Shown: one piece after another, positions 30,959-42,400 of the stretch | Numbering within the stretch: position 1 is the first letter of the stretch | Layout of the letters: each line of letters starts with the position of its first letter | Notes under the pieces: generated by a model | The model's database searches: none | The model's input: the letters and a program-made list of their open reading frames with translations, nothing else | What the model was told of the DNA's origin: nothing | Translations under genes and position numbers: made by a program | From: Tritrichomonas musculus | Lineage: Eukaryota; Parabasalia; Tritrichomonadida; Tritrichomonadidae | Reading direction: 5' to 3' | Length of the DNA stretch: 64,000 nucleotides | Assembly: GCA_039105265.1 (NCBI GenBank) | Contig: JAPFFF010000008.1 | Coordinates: 4,464,001-4,528,000, forward strand

Positions 30959-32158
30959 ATGATCTCGAAACAAGTTGCAGATACAATTATTTCTATTATT
31001 TCAAGTGAGAGTGAAACCTTATCGAAATTAACGGAACTTTTTCAGCGATCGTGCAATAAAGTCGAGCAATTATCAGTTCTAACGAGTTTAGCCGCACTTC
31101 TAATGGATGACATTCTCGAGCCAACGCAGCAAATTATTACAGTATGGCTCCTTCAATCTGCTTTTCCAGGTGAAATAAAAGAAAATCCATTTTATGAAGT
31201 ACTGCATTTTATATCTCAATCTGGTGCATCAAATTCAAATTCATACTCACAAAAACTTTGTGATATTATTAATTGTCTTTTTTCGCCTGATATTCAGCTA
31301 AATGATTTTGCTGAGAGATCAGTGCATGAAATATTAGATCCGAATTTTTCTTTGGCCGATCAGAGTGGTTCTGAATTTATTAATATTTCATTTCCTCCTT
31401 CTCCAAGAATTTCACCAGTTATTATTTCAAAGGCTGACCCTGCTGCAACGCAGCTAACGCAACATCAATTATTACGAGAATTATTAATTGATCCTTCACT
31501 ATGGACTGATTTTGATGTACCTTTTTGTAGGCAAATTCCTGATATTTCAGTTCCATCTGTAGATGAATATCAATTTATGAATATTAATTCTATTGATAGC
31601 CCTCCTTTTTTATTTGACGAGATGAACTGCTTAAACACTCATGAAGCATCCAAAATTTTTATTGAATATGCTCAAAAACAAACGTTAAACGAAATGGAAA
31701 TTGATTCCATACTTGATGAAATTAATAATAATCCTAATTTCTTTAATGAAAATATTCTTCAAAAATCGCAAACTGAAAAAATATTAGATTATAATCCAGT
31801 AATAGGCGCTATTTTTACTGTTGAATCATTCAAAACAAACCCTTCAGTACTTAAACAATATGAAAAAGCAGATATTGTTCAATCAACAATTGAAGTTGTT
31901 AAACAAGCAATGATAAGGATAACTCCTCCTCAAAGTTTCTTTAATCATTTTTTGTCAAACTGTTCAAAAATTTTCACAGAAACTAAAGATCACCAAGTGC
32001 TTCGGACAAAAGCATCTTTATTCTGTGATTTAATGTTATTTTTAAAGGATAAAATTCAATTTTCAACAGATGATCTTTTAGAATTACATTCAATCAATAT
32101 TCTGATGGAGCAACGTGGAATTTCTGAAGCTAAAGAATTAAAATCTATTCTAGAATAA
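30959..32158 (+). CDS. CNOT11-like subunit of the CCR4-NOT complex
   Basis: A 399-aa protein from the ATG at 30959. The C-terminal 190 residues follow the order seen in CNOT11 (DUF2363) proteins: a short Met-Asn segment (FDEMNCLNTHEASKIF), a helix ending in LDEINNNPNFFNENIL, the LVENNP-like LDYNPVIGAIFTV, then TPPQSFFNHFLSNCSKIF matching the PPEFIHLYISNC region, and LFCDLMLFLKDKIQF. The N-terminal 100 residues are helical (LTSLAALLMDDILEPTQQII), which also fits the family. CNOT11 joins the CCR4-NOT scaffold that drives cytoplasmic mRNA deadenylation. The match is by recalled pattern, not by search. It is convergent with the kinase gene that follows. Confidence 0.7.
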   Translation: MISKQVADTIISIISSESETLSKLTELFQRSCNKVEQLSVLTSLAALLMDDILEPTQQIITVWLLQSAFPGEIKENPFYEVLHFISQSGASNSNSYSQKLCDIINCLFSPDIQLNDFAERSVHEILDPNFSLADQSGSEFINISFPPSPRISPVIISKADPAATQLTQHQLLRELLIDPSLWTDFDVPFCRQIPDISVPSVDEYQFMNINSIDSPPFLFDEMNCLNTHEASKIFIEYAQKQTLNEMEIDSILDEINNNPNFFNENILQKSQTEKILDYNPVIGAIFTVESFKTNPSVLKQYEKADIVQSTIEVVKQAMIRITPPQSFFNHFLSNCSKIFTETKDHQVLRTKASLFCDLMLFLKDKIQFSTDDLLELHSINILMEQRGISEAKELKSILE

Positions 32159-32392
32159 TAATATTTAAATAAATAAAGCATATTACTTTAATCTGTTATT
32201 TTGTAATTTCAATACAATAAAAAAGCAAAAATTTAAAATTTAAGAAACATTTCTTTATATATAACAATAAAACATCAACAAATTTGAAATTGATCGCAAT
32301 ATATATTTAGAAAGAACAAAAATTAATTATATATCAAGTATGAATATACAAACAGAGCAAAATATAAATAAAAAAAAAAAAAAAAACAAATA

Positions 32393-34825
32393 TCAGGCCT
32401 TATCTAGTATTGCGTTGTCAAATGGCTGAGATTGGCTTTTTTTAATATTAGCGTTTTTAATCCTTTCATATTCTTTCTTTATTGCAGCTTCGCATTTTGG
32501 ATACAAAGCCAATGATTTCAGTGCAAAGACAGCTTCTGTTTTTAAATCAGAATTTCTTGATAATCCAATTATGAAAGGTATAAAATTTACGAAATCAGGA
32601 ACAAAATTAAAACTAACCAAAATGCCAATAACCATTAAAAATTCAGCCGTGATCATTCTTGTTTTAATTGTTCTAATCGCATTAAAATAAATTGGAAAGA
32701 AACCATTTTCACCCAAATTTATAATCAACTTTTTTGAAGGCATCATTTTCAAAATTAAATGGGCAGTTAAATCAACCATTTTAATATCTCCTGAATCAGC
32801 CATAGCTGAAAGAACATCTGCGAGTTCTGGAATTGATGCAAGACTTTCTCTAAGAGTTTGATAAGAAGCAAGAATGAGGACAAAGCCAACAATTTCTCCT
32901 GTTTCTAAAGATGCACTTAACATCCATTTATTGGCAGATTGCATGAATAGTTTGCAAAGATCAAGAGAACTGGAAAGGTAATTGTTAAGCATTCCAATTG
33001 CAACTTTTTCATATGGGGCAGCTCGTATTAAAGCATTAATTAAGCTTGCTTGAACTTCAACATGAACTTCTTTGACAAGGAACGATAAAGCGTACTTTCT
33101 TAAATCATGATCGTCAATATGAGATATCATAAGCTTTGATTTAACAGTAAATCGTTCTGTATAGAATTTGGATGCAAATTGATATGCCGATCTAACTGTT
33201 CCAACATCTCTTAATGTAAGCGCAAAGTTAATAATATTAACAAAATAGTCAAAACGAGCATTCAGGATATCTTTATAAGTTGTGCTTAAATAATATATTG
33301 TATGTATGAATTTTTCGCCCGCTCCAAGTAGAAATGGTTCGCAATTTTTAATAATGAAATCTAAAACTTGCCATTGGTTTTCTTTTTGAGTGTCAAATTT
33401 TTTGAAAAAAGGTGCAACAATTGATAATACTTTGTCTGGATGGCTAACAATTGCGGGCTCGATCGCATGCATGAAGCTAATATCAACTACATCAGGTCTT
33501 CTTGTTGTAATATCGAGAAGTAGTAAAAGAGATAAGTTTGATGCGCAAACGCTTTGAATTGGTAGCATTTTGTGATAATCAAGATTCAAATATACTGTTA
33601 GACGATCAGGATCAGATAAAATTTTGTGAAGTTCTCTAAGAATCATTATCATTGTATCATCAGGTACCCCGACTCCGTTACCTGAAAGACAAGTTGAAAT
33701 TGATTTGAAAAAATCGCTAACATTTTCTTTTGTTATGTAGTTGATATTTTTTGTAAATTTTTCTGCAAATTTTGAAGAAGATGGATTTGGTAAAGTCTCA
33801 AAATCACTTGTTTCGGGATGTGATGTAACTGAGTCATAAGTTGTTGGCGGTCTACGTTGAATTTCAGATGGAACAAATAAAGGAGGAATTCGATTTGATT
33901 CGTTTTTAAGTCTTCTCCTTTCATCTATTGTTATATCTGCTCTTAGTGTGTCAACAAATTCTAGGTCAGTGCCCGGAAAGTAAATTTTTTTCTGTATAAA
34001 ATATTTGTATATTTGTTTGAATTCTGGTCTTTTGTTTGGATTTTGATGCCAGCATAAATTAACAAAAGATTTGAATTCTTCGGGAGTGTCAGCTGGCCAT
34101 GGCGGGCGATATCCTTCTTTTGAAACTTGAAAAGCAATTTGAACTGAGTTCATTCCATGGAAAGGAGCATCTTCATTGTACATTTCCCACATCAGCATTC
34201 CAAAAGCATAAACATCAACCTTATTAGTATAATTGGTGGATTCGAATAGCTCAGGAGCCATCCAGTGTGGAGTTCCAACATCAGCTGTCATTTGTGATAT
34301 CTCATCATCTTGAAATCTGGAAAGCCCAAAGTCACCTATTTTTGGTAACATCTCTTCGTCAAGAAGTATATTCAATGATTTAAGATCGCGATGAATAATG
34401 CCTACACTATGCAAAGAAGCCATTCCAGAAGCTATTCCTATTGCAATTAATGTTTTGTTCGTTGCTGACAAGGTAGGTGCTTGTGGGCGATGATGCAAAG
34501 CACTAAATAGTGATCCATTAGGAATATGTTGCGTTATAATAATGTATGGAAAAGTTGCTGACCAGCCATAAAAAGGTAAAACAAAAGCGTTATCGCATTT
34601 AACTAGAACCTCAACTTCGCGACAATATGAAACAAGATCTGGACCCGCCATTTCTTGTATAAATAATTTTTTGACTGCGCACTTCTTTTGAGTTGGTTTA
34701 TGAATAGCATAATATACTTTACCATAAGCACCTTGTCCAATTAGCTTTCCAATTTTGAAATCATCATACTTGACAATGAATTTTTGTAAGATAGGACTAA
34801 CATGATCATAAATTGATTTGCTCAT
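32393..34825 (-). CDS. TKL-like protein kinase with helical-repeat C-terminus
   Basis: 810 aa from the ATG at 34825 (MSKSIYDHVSPILQKF). The frame extends 14 codons upstream to a TTG, which I reject. The kinase domain is at about residues 18-280: glycine loop GQGAYGKV (30-37), CAVKKL with the ATP Lys K52, HRDLKSLNILL (catalytic D147), DFGLS (D165), HWMAPELFE and the closing NPNKRPEFKQI. All catalytic residues are present, so it should be active on Ser/Thr. LKSLN and the overall style place it among the TKL-like kinases that are very numerous in trichomonads. After a Pro/Ser linker, residues about 360-790 are helical and may form an ARM/HEAT-like solenoid. A TCATAC initiator lies 17-22 bp upstream of the ATG. 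Confidence 0.9.
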   Translation of the reverse strand: MSKSIYDHVSPILQKFIVKYDDFKIGKLIGQGAYGKVYYAIHKPTQKKCAVKKLFIQEMAGPDLVSYCREVEVLVKCDNAFVLPFYGWSATFPYIIITQHIPNGSLFSALHHRPQAPTLSATNKTLIAIGIASGMASLHSVGIIHRDLKSLNILLDEEMLPKIGDFGLSRFQDDEISQMTADVGTPHWMAPELFESTNYTNKVDVYAFGMLMWEMYNEDAPFHGMNSVQIAFQVSKEGYRPPWPADTPEEFKSFVNLCWHQNPNKRPEFKQIYKYFIQKKIYFPGTDLEFVDTLRADITIDERRRLKNESNRIPPLFVPSEIQRRPPTTYDSVTSHPETSDFETLPNPSSSKFAEKFTKNINYITKENVSDFFKSISTCLSGNGVGVPDDTMIMILRELHKILSDPDRLTVYLNLDYHKMLPIQSVCASNLSLLLLLDITTRRPDVVDISFMHAIEPAIVSHPDKVLSIVAPFFKKFDTQKENQWQVLDFIIKNCEPFLLGAGEKFIHTIYYLSTTYKDILNARFDYFVNIINFALTLRDVGTVRSAYQFASKFYTERFTVKSKLMISHIDDHDLRKYALSFLVKEVHVEVQASLINALIRAAPYEKVAIGMLNNYLSSSLDLCKLFMQSANKWMLSASLETGEIVGFVLILASYQTLRESLASIPELADVLSAMADSGDIKMVDLTAHLILKMMPSKKLIINLGENGFFPIYFNAIRTIKTRMITAEFLMVIGILVSFNFVPDFVNFIPFIIGLSRNSDLKTEAVFALKSLALYPKCEAAIKKEYERIKNANIKKSQSQPFDNAILDKA

Positions 34826-34841
34826 TCTGAAAGTATAAAGA

Positions 34842-34847
34842 GTATGA
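34842..34847 (-). promoter_or_regulatory. Candidate initiator TCATAC
   Basis: Fits TCAYWY, 17-22 bp upstream of the kinase ATG at 34825. It falls inside the longer TTG-initiated frame, which supports the shorter start. Confidence 0.45.
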
Positions 34848-35144
34848 AAGAATTTAAACTTTTTCAATTAAAGTTGATATTAGAATTTCAAATTTAGAAT
34901 TTTCGATTTTTAACGTCTTTTTAAAAAGCCGAACAAATAGATATTGAAATTGATTTCACATATTAATATAAGCATATATCAGTTTTTGTTTTTAATATTC
35001 AATGTTCTAAAGATATGTAAATATTTTTGGTAAATTGCCACTTTTGAAAACTAAGCCAACGAATGTTATACAATAATTGAAAAAGGATTCAATTTTTTAA
35101 TGAAAAAAAAATTTTCAGAATATTATTAGGCCCCCCAAAAAAAG

Positions 35145-35178
35145 CACGCTGTGGAGGTGAAGTGACCACCACAGTGCT
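35145..35178 (+). repeat. Left terminal inverted repeat of the giant element
   Basis: Begins CACGCTGTGGAGGTGAAGTG and ends CCACCACAGTGCT. It is an inverted match to 53837-53870 with five mismatches. It is followed within 90 bp by several CTTTTTGA motifs. Confidence 0.75.
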
Positions 35179-35890
35179 CTCAAAAAGTTAAACTTTTTGA
35201 AAAACAGAAATTTGATAAAACAGCTTTTTCATATATTCACTTTTTGATATAATAACTTTTTGATAAAAAAAATATTTAAAAAAAATCTTTAAAAAGAGTA
35301 CCCAACTAAGAAGGAGAATTGTATTCCTAATAAATCAACATTTGAGGAAAGCCCTATTAGCAAAATTTCCCAATTTATCCATTAAAGTATGAATATGATA
35401 TTTCAGAAAACTCTAATTTGATCAAGATAATAGCACTAAATGCGATTCTTAATTTAAATTAAAGTCATTGAATAAGTCCGCTGATTTCATATCTCACAAT
35501 TTTCATTGTTCAATAGTGTTCAATAATTATCATTTAGATCTTTTACTAAATTATTTGAAATTTCGAAGTTTATGGTTAATAATTAAGTATTCTTACCAAA
35601 TTTACTAACTTGGTAAAGCCAATTTGCCAAAAGTGCCAATTCTATTAATAAGATTAGCAAAATAAACAGAATAAGCATATTAATTCCTAAAAAAACTTGT
35701 TAACACGTGTTAATATAATTTTTAAATTAATATAATTAAAAAAACACGATATGTTATTCATTAATATCTGATATTTAAATTATACTCAAAAAAGCAATAG
35801 ATTATTGTTTTAAAATATAAAAATTCCAAATAATGTACTCGAAAATCTTTTTTGATTTGTTTTGTTTTACTGGAATATGACCTTAATTAT

Positions 35891-36015
35891 AATATTAGCA
35901 ATAATAGTAGTAATTATAAAAAGTTAAACTTTTTGATAGAGTAAAATATAGATATTAATTCAACTATATATAAGAATTTAGAAAGATTATGATTACTACT
36001 ATTATTGCTAATATT
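35891..36015. repeat. Perfect 24-bp inverted repeat with 77-nt loop
   Basis: AATATTAGCAATAATAGTAG plus TAAT at 35891-35914 is matched exactly by its reverse complement at 35992-36015. The loop contains one copy of the element-typical ACTTTTTGA. It may be a tiny MITE or a regulatory hairpin. Confidence 0.75.
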
Positions 36016-36079
36016 ATTACTATTTTTGAGATATATTATTGCAAAATTGAAACCAAAAACTCAGTAACACTTGGAAACT

Positions 36080-36834
36080 TTTTAAGGGAGCAGTCTCACT
36101 TTGAATTTTTATAACTTTTTCACAATTTTTGAATAGGAAATAAATTGAATTTTTTTCAATCAAAAAAATAGATATATACACATTTTATATATTATTGGTT
36201 TTCATAAACATCAGAGAATATATATATAAAGGCAAATCATAGAATTCATAAGACATGATAAATATTCCTTTAATTTTTTGCATCAATAATTTTGATGATT
36301 ATTATTTTAGACATATCTTTTAAAATAAACAATAAAATGAGTAAACATTTTCTCAACTTATAAAATGTTTATCTACTAATGTATTTAAACTGTATTACTT
36401 TTAGTTATCTCTATGATGTAATTTGCATAAATCACAAAAACCATACCATAAAAACGCTTAATTACGATGTAATTCTTTCGATTTACCTTAAATGCATGAT
36501 AGGTTTTTATATTTTTATATTATATTTATATATAATATAAATATAATTAAAAAAAGTTGAGAAAGCATTTATGTAAATTATTGATTTTTCATTGAGATGC
36601 TTTTAAAATAAAATTATTCAAAATTACATATGTCAAAAAATTGAGAGAATATTCATCATGTCTAATGAATTCTATGATTTGCCTTTATATATATATTCTC
36701 TGATGTATATGAAAACTAATAATATATAAAATGTGTATATATCTATTTTATTGATTGAAAAAAATTCAATTTATTTCCTATTCAAAAATTGTGAAAAAGT
36801 TATAAAAATTCAAAGTGAGACTGCTCCCTTAAAA
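36080..36834. mobile_element. MITE-like element with about 175-bp inverted arms
   Basis: The arms 36080 to about 36255 and about 36659-36834 are long inverted copies (outer end TTTTAAGGGAGCAGTCTCAC). They include the shared blocks TTTATTTCCTATTCAAAAAT and AATTCTATGATTTGCCTTTA on the right arm. The internal 400 bp have no coding capacity. Just outside, ACTCAGTAACA (near 36059) and TGTTACTGAGT (near 36865) are also inverted copies, so the element may extend to about 36058-36876. No transposase; non-autonomous. Confidence 0.7.
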
Positions 36835-36993
36835 GCAATTGATTTTTTTAGTGAAAATAAATGTTACTGAGTTTCTGTCCACCTCAAAAAGTTTATAAAA
36901 AGTCTATTTTTATTAATATTATTCATCATCTTTGGAAATATATCCAGAGAGCTGAGAAATTAAAGTAGCATATTCTAAGTATTAACACACTTA

Positions 36994-37272
36994 TAGTGGT
37001 CGGAATAATATGTATACCTTTGAAAAATATGTATACGCTTGATTTTCAATTGTTATATGGCTGTTAATTCAAAAATTTGAATATATTTAATATGAACAAT
37101 TCATAAATATCTCATTTAATATCTGACAAAAATCTTTTTACATTTAATAAATATATTAAATTAGGAAATAAAATATAATTTCAAAGTAGAAAATAAAAAG
37201 TAATTAATTTCTTAAAGAGAAACATAACGTATACATATAATTCAATATGTATACATATTTTTCTCACCACTA
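36994..37272. mobile_element. Small Tc1/mariner-like MITE
   Basis: About 275 bp. Left end TATAGTGGT and right end ACCACTATA are inverted. The dinucleotide TA borders both ends, as in TA-targeting elements. Inside, ATATGTATAC occurs twice near each end in inverted arrangement, which extends the terminal repeats to about 45 bp with substitutions. No coding capacity. Confidence 0.55.
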
Positions 37273-37540
37273 TAATAGAATTATTGCTCCATTGAACTAA
37301 AGGTATACATTAAAAAAGTATTATTTTTCTTGAAAATGAGAAATTCGATACAAAAAATCGATTCATTCGTAAAGATCATTTAGATTTTGTTGAAAATATT
37401 TTCTTCTAATGATAGAGTTTTGTATTAAATAAAAACAATATGTCAATGCATCTAATTTGATAGTTTTGAAAGCGATAAATATATTAAACTACTTGGGTGT
37501 TTTGCTTAATTTATCATTATGAGCTTTTTAAAGGTGCTGA

Positions 37541-37675
37541 GCTTTTGTTTCCAGTTTAGAAGAAAAAAAAAACGCCCGTCGCTCTTTTTATACTGAAGAA
37601 CAAACGCACATTCCTATAGAATATGCTTACCAACAGATGAGTTTACAGTTCACAAATAAAATGACTTCAATATAA
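37541..37675 (+). pseudogene. Coding-like fragment, unknown family
   Basis: 44 codons open after a TGA, less AT-rich than the surroundings, reading KNARRSFYTEEQTHIPIEY and on to a stop. A second short piece at 37780-37875 contains NGQVALLQSHLIELDGSLK. Neither starts with ATG. They look like remnants of one decayed gene within the mobile element. Confidence 0.35.
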
Positions 37676-38628
37676 AAAATTCTTCAACTGGATTGAGAGA
37701 TGGATACATTTCAATCATGGTAAAACAACTACTTTTTTTAGAGTTTGGGTATAAAACAACAGCTTGATTTAATAAATAGGAGGTCTTCTTTAATGGACAG
37801 GTAGCTTTGCTGCAGTCTCACCTCATCGAACTCGATGGAAGTTTAAAAATTGGCGCCATTCATATATACTACTAAAAATATTCATTTTTATGTGCTAAAA
37901 TAATTTTGAAAACGAGACATAATAAATTTTTGTTTGGGATTTTTTAAATTGCAAACTTTTTGAATGAACAACGTGGTTGGAGCTTTTTGAAGGCTCTGAG
38001 GTGCTTCCAAAGGTTCCAAATGGCTTTGAAATGGGCTTATGTATAGGCTTGGTGATAACGGAGCCTATACTATAATACTTATATCATCATTATGAATACG
38101 GGATTTAAACACAATAATTTGTCATTCTCTAAAGCGAACTTCGAATTAATCATTAATGTTTTTTCATAATTATTAATGACATCAATAACATAAGATACAT
38201 CAATTATTTAATCAACTTTCTTCTCAATTATTATGATGTAATGAATTTCAACAGAAGCCTCAACATATTATACATCCTTACATTCAATGTCATCTATTAT
38301 TTTCAGATCTTTTCACTTATGCTAGTAAAATTATTATTTTACTTGAGAAAAATATGAAGAAGTGCTCTGAAATCAGAAATAAGTAATTTAATTAACAGTA
38401 ATTTCAGTAATGTTTGCATATTGGGATTTATATATTTACTAAATTTTCTCTTTCAAAAATTGATCTTCTGATGGTGTTTTAAATTTTCAGACTTTATAAG
38501 AGGCAAATTGATCATGAAAAAGAAATTTATTGCAAAGAATTAAGAATTTTTTAATTACTTACAGTTGGTAATACCAGCTAACAACACAGCTTGTATTTTT
38601 TACATTTTATTTATGCTCAGATATTTCA

Positions 38629-38782
38629 ATGGAGTCCAAGAAAGCTAAATGGTTCCTTTCATAAGATCAGAATGTGGCTAAATGATTTATTGCAATCCCT
38701 GAATCTAATGCTAATCTCGGGCATGAGCGTCTAAAAGCATGCGAATACGCTCAAAATAATGGCTTGCGCAAAATAAAATAAT
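38629..38782 (+). pseudogene. Short coding-like fragment with two in-frame stops
   Basis: From the ATG at 38629 one frame reads MESKKAKWFLS, stop, DQNVAK, stop, then FIAIPESNANLGHERLKA and CEYAQNNGLRKIK before a final stop at 38780. The frame never changes and the composition is coding-like, so I read it as a decayed open frame. Family unknown. Confidence 0.4.
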
Positions 38783-39337
38783 GGTTTAAAAACTCTCTAA
38801 TATTAATACTCTTGTATAATCCTAGTATAATGTCTTATTTACACTACTCTTGATAAAATCAAATTTATTTATATCTAACAGATATTTTTTGATATATTTT
38901 ATATTTTATATTTATTAGTTCTTTTTTATTTACTCGATATTAGTATTAATTGATTTTTTTTATATAAATATCTATTTTCAAAAGTAAATCCTAATATATA
39001 TCCACTTTTTGGTTGTGACAATTAAGAAAATAATTCAAAATTTCTCTGACATTTTAATAATAAATGTCCAAACGCCAGCATTTGAAATCAAAGATAAAAA
39101 TCTTATAAATTTAATTGAAATTTAAATGCTATATCAACACAAATATATATATATATATATATCATAATTTTAAATTGTTTTATTTATTAGTTTCAAGGGA
39201 TTAGTAAGCTTTGTGCTTTCTGAAATATTCATAAAGTAATATTTATAAGAACTCATTGAATTTTATCTTTTGAAATAGTAATTGTAAACGTTTTTTCTAT
39301 ATTTTATATATATTCTTATTTTCAAGCATGTTTCATA

Positions 39338-39396
39338 TTTTTAAACGTATTACGTATTTTTAAACGCATTATGTATTTTTAAACGTATTTTACTTT
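39338..39396 (+). repeat. Three 19-bp tandem repeats upstream of the transposase
   Basis: TTTTTAAACG(T/C)ATTA(C/T)GTA recurs with the AAACG core at 39343, 39362 and 39381. The last copy ends about 20 bp before the transposase ATG, and a TCATAT lies just upstream of the first copy (39333). It could be a promoter element or transposase-binding sites; I see no proof of either. Confidence 0.6.
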
Positions 39397-39416
39397 TTAA
39401 TTTGTTTTTGCTATAA

Positions 39417-42400
39417 ATGTTTCAGCAAGCCTCAACAAATAATGCTATTTTCGTGACGCCAATGAAAAATATTCAATCTATTATTCTCAATTTTATTAAG
39501 AATAGCGATGATAATGAAGAAAATTATCAAATCATTATAGATTATTTAGAAAATCAGAAAATTCGAGAAAATATTAATAAAACAAAATCAGTACTAATAC
39601 TACTTTTAAAAATTACCAACAACCATCACCGCGAAACAGATTTTTATGGAAAAGTTTTGAAAATAATTATATATTTTGAGAACCAAATCATTAATTATTT
39701 TTCAAATCTGGAAATTTTTAATATTTTTAAGAGTAACAAGAGAATTCTTCTATTTCTAATTGAAAAAAAAATGTTGTTATTTAATGAATTGATATGCAAG
39801 CAAATAACTACAGAAAAATTTATCACAGCAAAATATCTACAATATTTTTCTTCTGAAATCAAACCATTTATTTCTGAAGCATGGTTTAAAGATAATACTA
39901 ATATAGATGATGATTTAATTCAAGAAATCAATGAGAAAAAATCAGAAAATTTTTATACTCAAAGAAAGAAAGGTGAAAATAACAGTCTTATATGTAAATT
40001 GGTACGAAAAGATTTGATTGACGAATTTATCAATTATGCCCGTTCAAATAATATTCAGCTAAACCAAACAATTTCTTTATCAATATATGAAACTAATTCT
40101 TTTTTAATTAAAACAAAACAAACTTCTTTAATAAATTACGCTGCTTTTTTTGGATCTATTCAAATTTTTAAGTTTCTGATCCAAAATGGTGTCAAATTAA
40201 CCTCATCGACTTGGCTATATGCTATTCACGGCAACAATATGGGAATAATTAATATTCTTGAAAATAATCATATTAGGCCTGAAGATGAAACATATCATAA
40301 ATGCCTATTGGAGTCAATTAAATGTTACCACAATGAGATTGTTCTTCATATTAGAAGAAATTATTTCAATGATGAAGAACTTTCAAATGATGTTTTACGA
40401 TATTGTTCAAAACATTATAATTATTCTTTTGTTAGTCAACAATATATAAGTAATACGAATGACTTATCTAATCATATACTTTATAATCATATTGATACAA
40501 ATTGCAATAATGATTCAAATAAGAATTCGATGAATAAAAATAGAAAATTGTTAAAAAATCCTCTTGCTATAAATCCAATTTATAATTCGTTTTTATCAAA
40601 ATTGACATCGAACAATAATCTGTCAAAAAAAAGTATTATAACAAATAATGATTTAACCAGTTCAATCAATTTGCCAAACAGCAATATTGTAAATGCAAAC
40701 AGTATGAACAACAATAATAATTCATTCAATACGAATAAAAGTATTATAACAAATAATGATTTAACCAGTTCAATCAATTTGCCAAACAGCAATATTGTAA
40801 ATGCAAACAGTATGAACAACAATAATAATTCATTCAATACGAATAAAAGTATTATAACAAATAATGATTTAACCAGTTCAATCAATTTGCCAAACAGCAA
40901 TATTGTAAATGCAAACAGTATGAACAACAATAATAATTCATTCAATACGAATAAAAGTATTATAACAAATAATGATTTAACCAGTTCAACCAATATGATA
41001 AATAACAACAGTTCAAACCAGAATACATTTTTTACTTATGACAATTTAAGGAAATTAAAATTTTATGATGGAAATGTGTTTTTTAATTTCTTACAAAATA
41101 AAGCTAATATCGAAGGTTTTAAAATATCAACAAATTATGCTAAAGATGATCGATTTTTTATAGTTAACTGCTGGAAACATTCGAAATCAAATATGAATCC
41201 TTGCAAATTCCATATAAATATTCAAGCATATGATTATAAAACACCAAATAAATATTATAAGATAACAAATAATTTTTTTTTGCAGCATAATCATCCTATA
41301 AACCCAATATCATTCGCTCATTGCATTATAAATGATGATACCAAAAATGTTATTAAAAATATGTCCAAAGCAAATATCAATTCAACCAAAATATCTGAAT
41401 TTCTATTTTATGATAAAAACATCAACATAACAGCAACCCAAGTCTCATCTATTACAGCACCAAAAATCCAAAAAGAACAAAACTTGGAAACAGATTTATT
41501 GATAAATAAAATGGTGAATGAAAAGGGAAGTTATTTTGTTTTCCCACCAGAAGAAATTGGGAAAACTAATTACAGGAGAGGTGTAGCCACATTTACTCAA
41601 GAAGAAATGAAAAATCTTCAAAATTTCGGTGATTTCGTTTGCATAGACCCAACGTATAGAGGTTTAAAGAACAATTGGACCATGATTCCTATCAGCCTTA
41701 TAGGAAGAAATCGTGAATTAAGATCTGGTGGCATTGTATTTTGTTCAAATGTAACCTCAGATATTTTCGAATGGATCATGAAACTTTTAGCATACAAACT
41801 TCCATCATCAAATATGATCAAAACAATATGTTCAGATGATGATTTAATGCTTAATTCTGCCTATCATAATCTCAAAAATGATCCAAAGTGTTCCAAAATT
41901 GCCAGAATAGTATGCATTTGGCATAAGCTGTGCTTATTCACTGATATTGTAAATCAGATGAGCATACCAAAAGCTGAAAAAGATATATTAATTCATAAAT
42001 TTCATGAGCTAGTGTTTACAAAGAACACAGAAAAATGTTTAACATTAATAAGTGAACTGAAAAAGTTTGATAATATAAATGAATTCTTTAATAAATCATT
42101 CAAAGATAGATTGGGAACGTCTACCAAAGCTTTTACAAAGAATGTATGGTCTCTTGGTTATCTTTCAAACATTTTTTCGGAATGTAATAATTCAAATATT
42201 AAAAATTTATGTGGTTCCCATTTGTTATCACTTGTAGACATGCGAAATATTATTACACGTGCAGATCAAAGACGTATGATGAATCGAGAATATTTCAAAG
42301 GTCGAAACCTGTGCAAAATATCAGATAAACGTATATTTGAATTCATGAAAGAATTTAATATTGAAAGACGAATAAGTGAATCTATTATAGGATCACTTCA

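Larger units (their letters stand above)
34868..39416. other. Left arm of the giant element, no intact gene
   Basis: About 4.5 kb upstream of the transposase gene. It contains a perfect 24-bp inverted repeat (35891-35914 with 35992-36015), a 14-bp palindrome TTAACACGTGTTAA at 35700-35713, two MITE-like elements, short decayed frames at 37541-37675, 37780-37875 and 38629-38782, and a 19-bp tandem repeat just before the transposase. The rest is plain AT-rich DNA. Confidence 0.5.

Noticed and set aside
40580-41008. Antisense 142-aa hydrophobic frame over the transposase repeats
   Set aside because: It is the reverse of the 108-bp Asn-rich coding repeat; the Leu/Phe repeats are a by-product.
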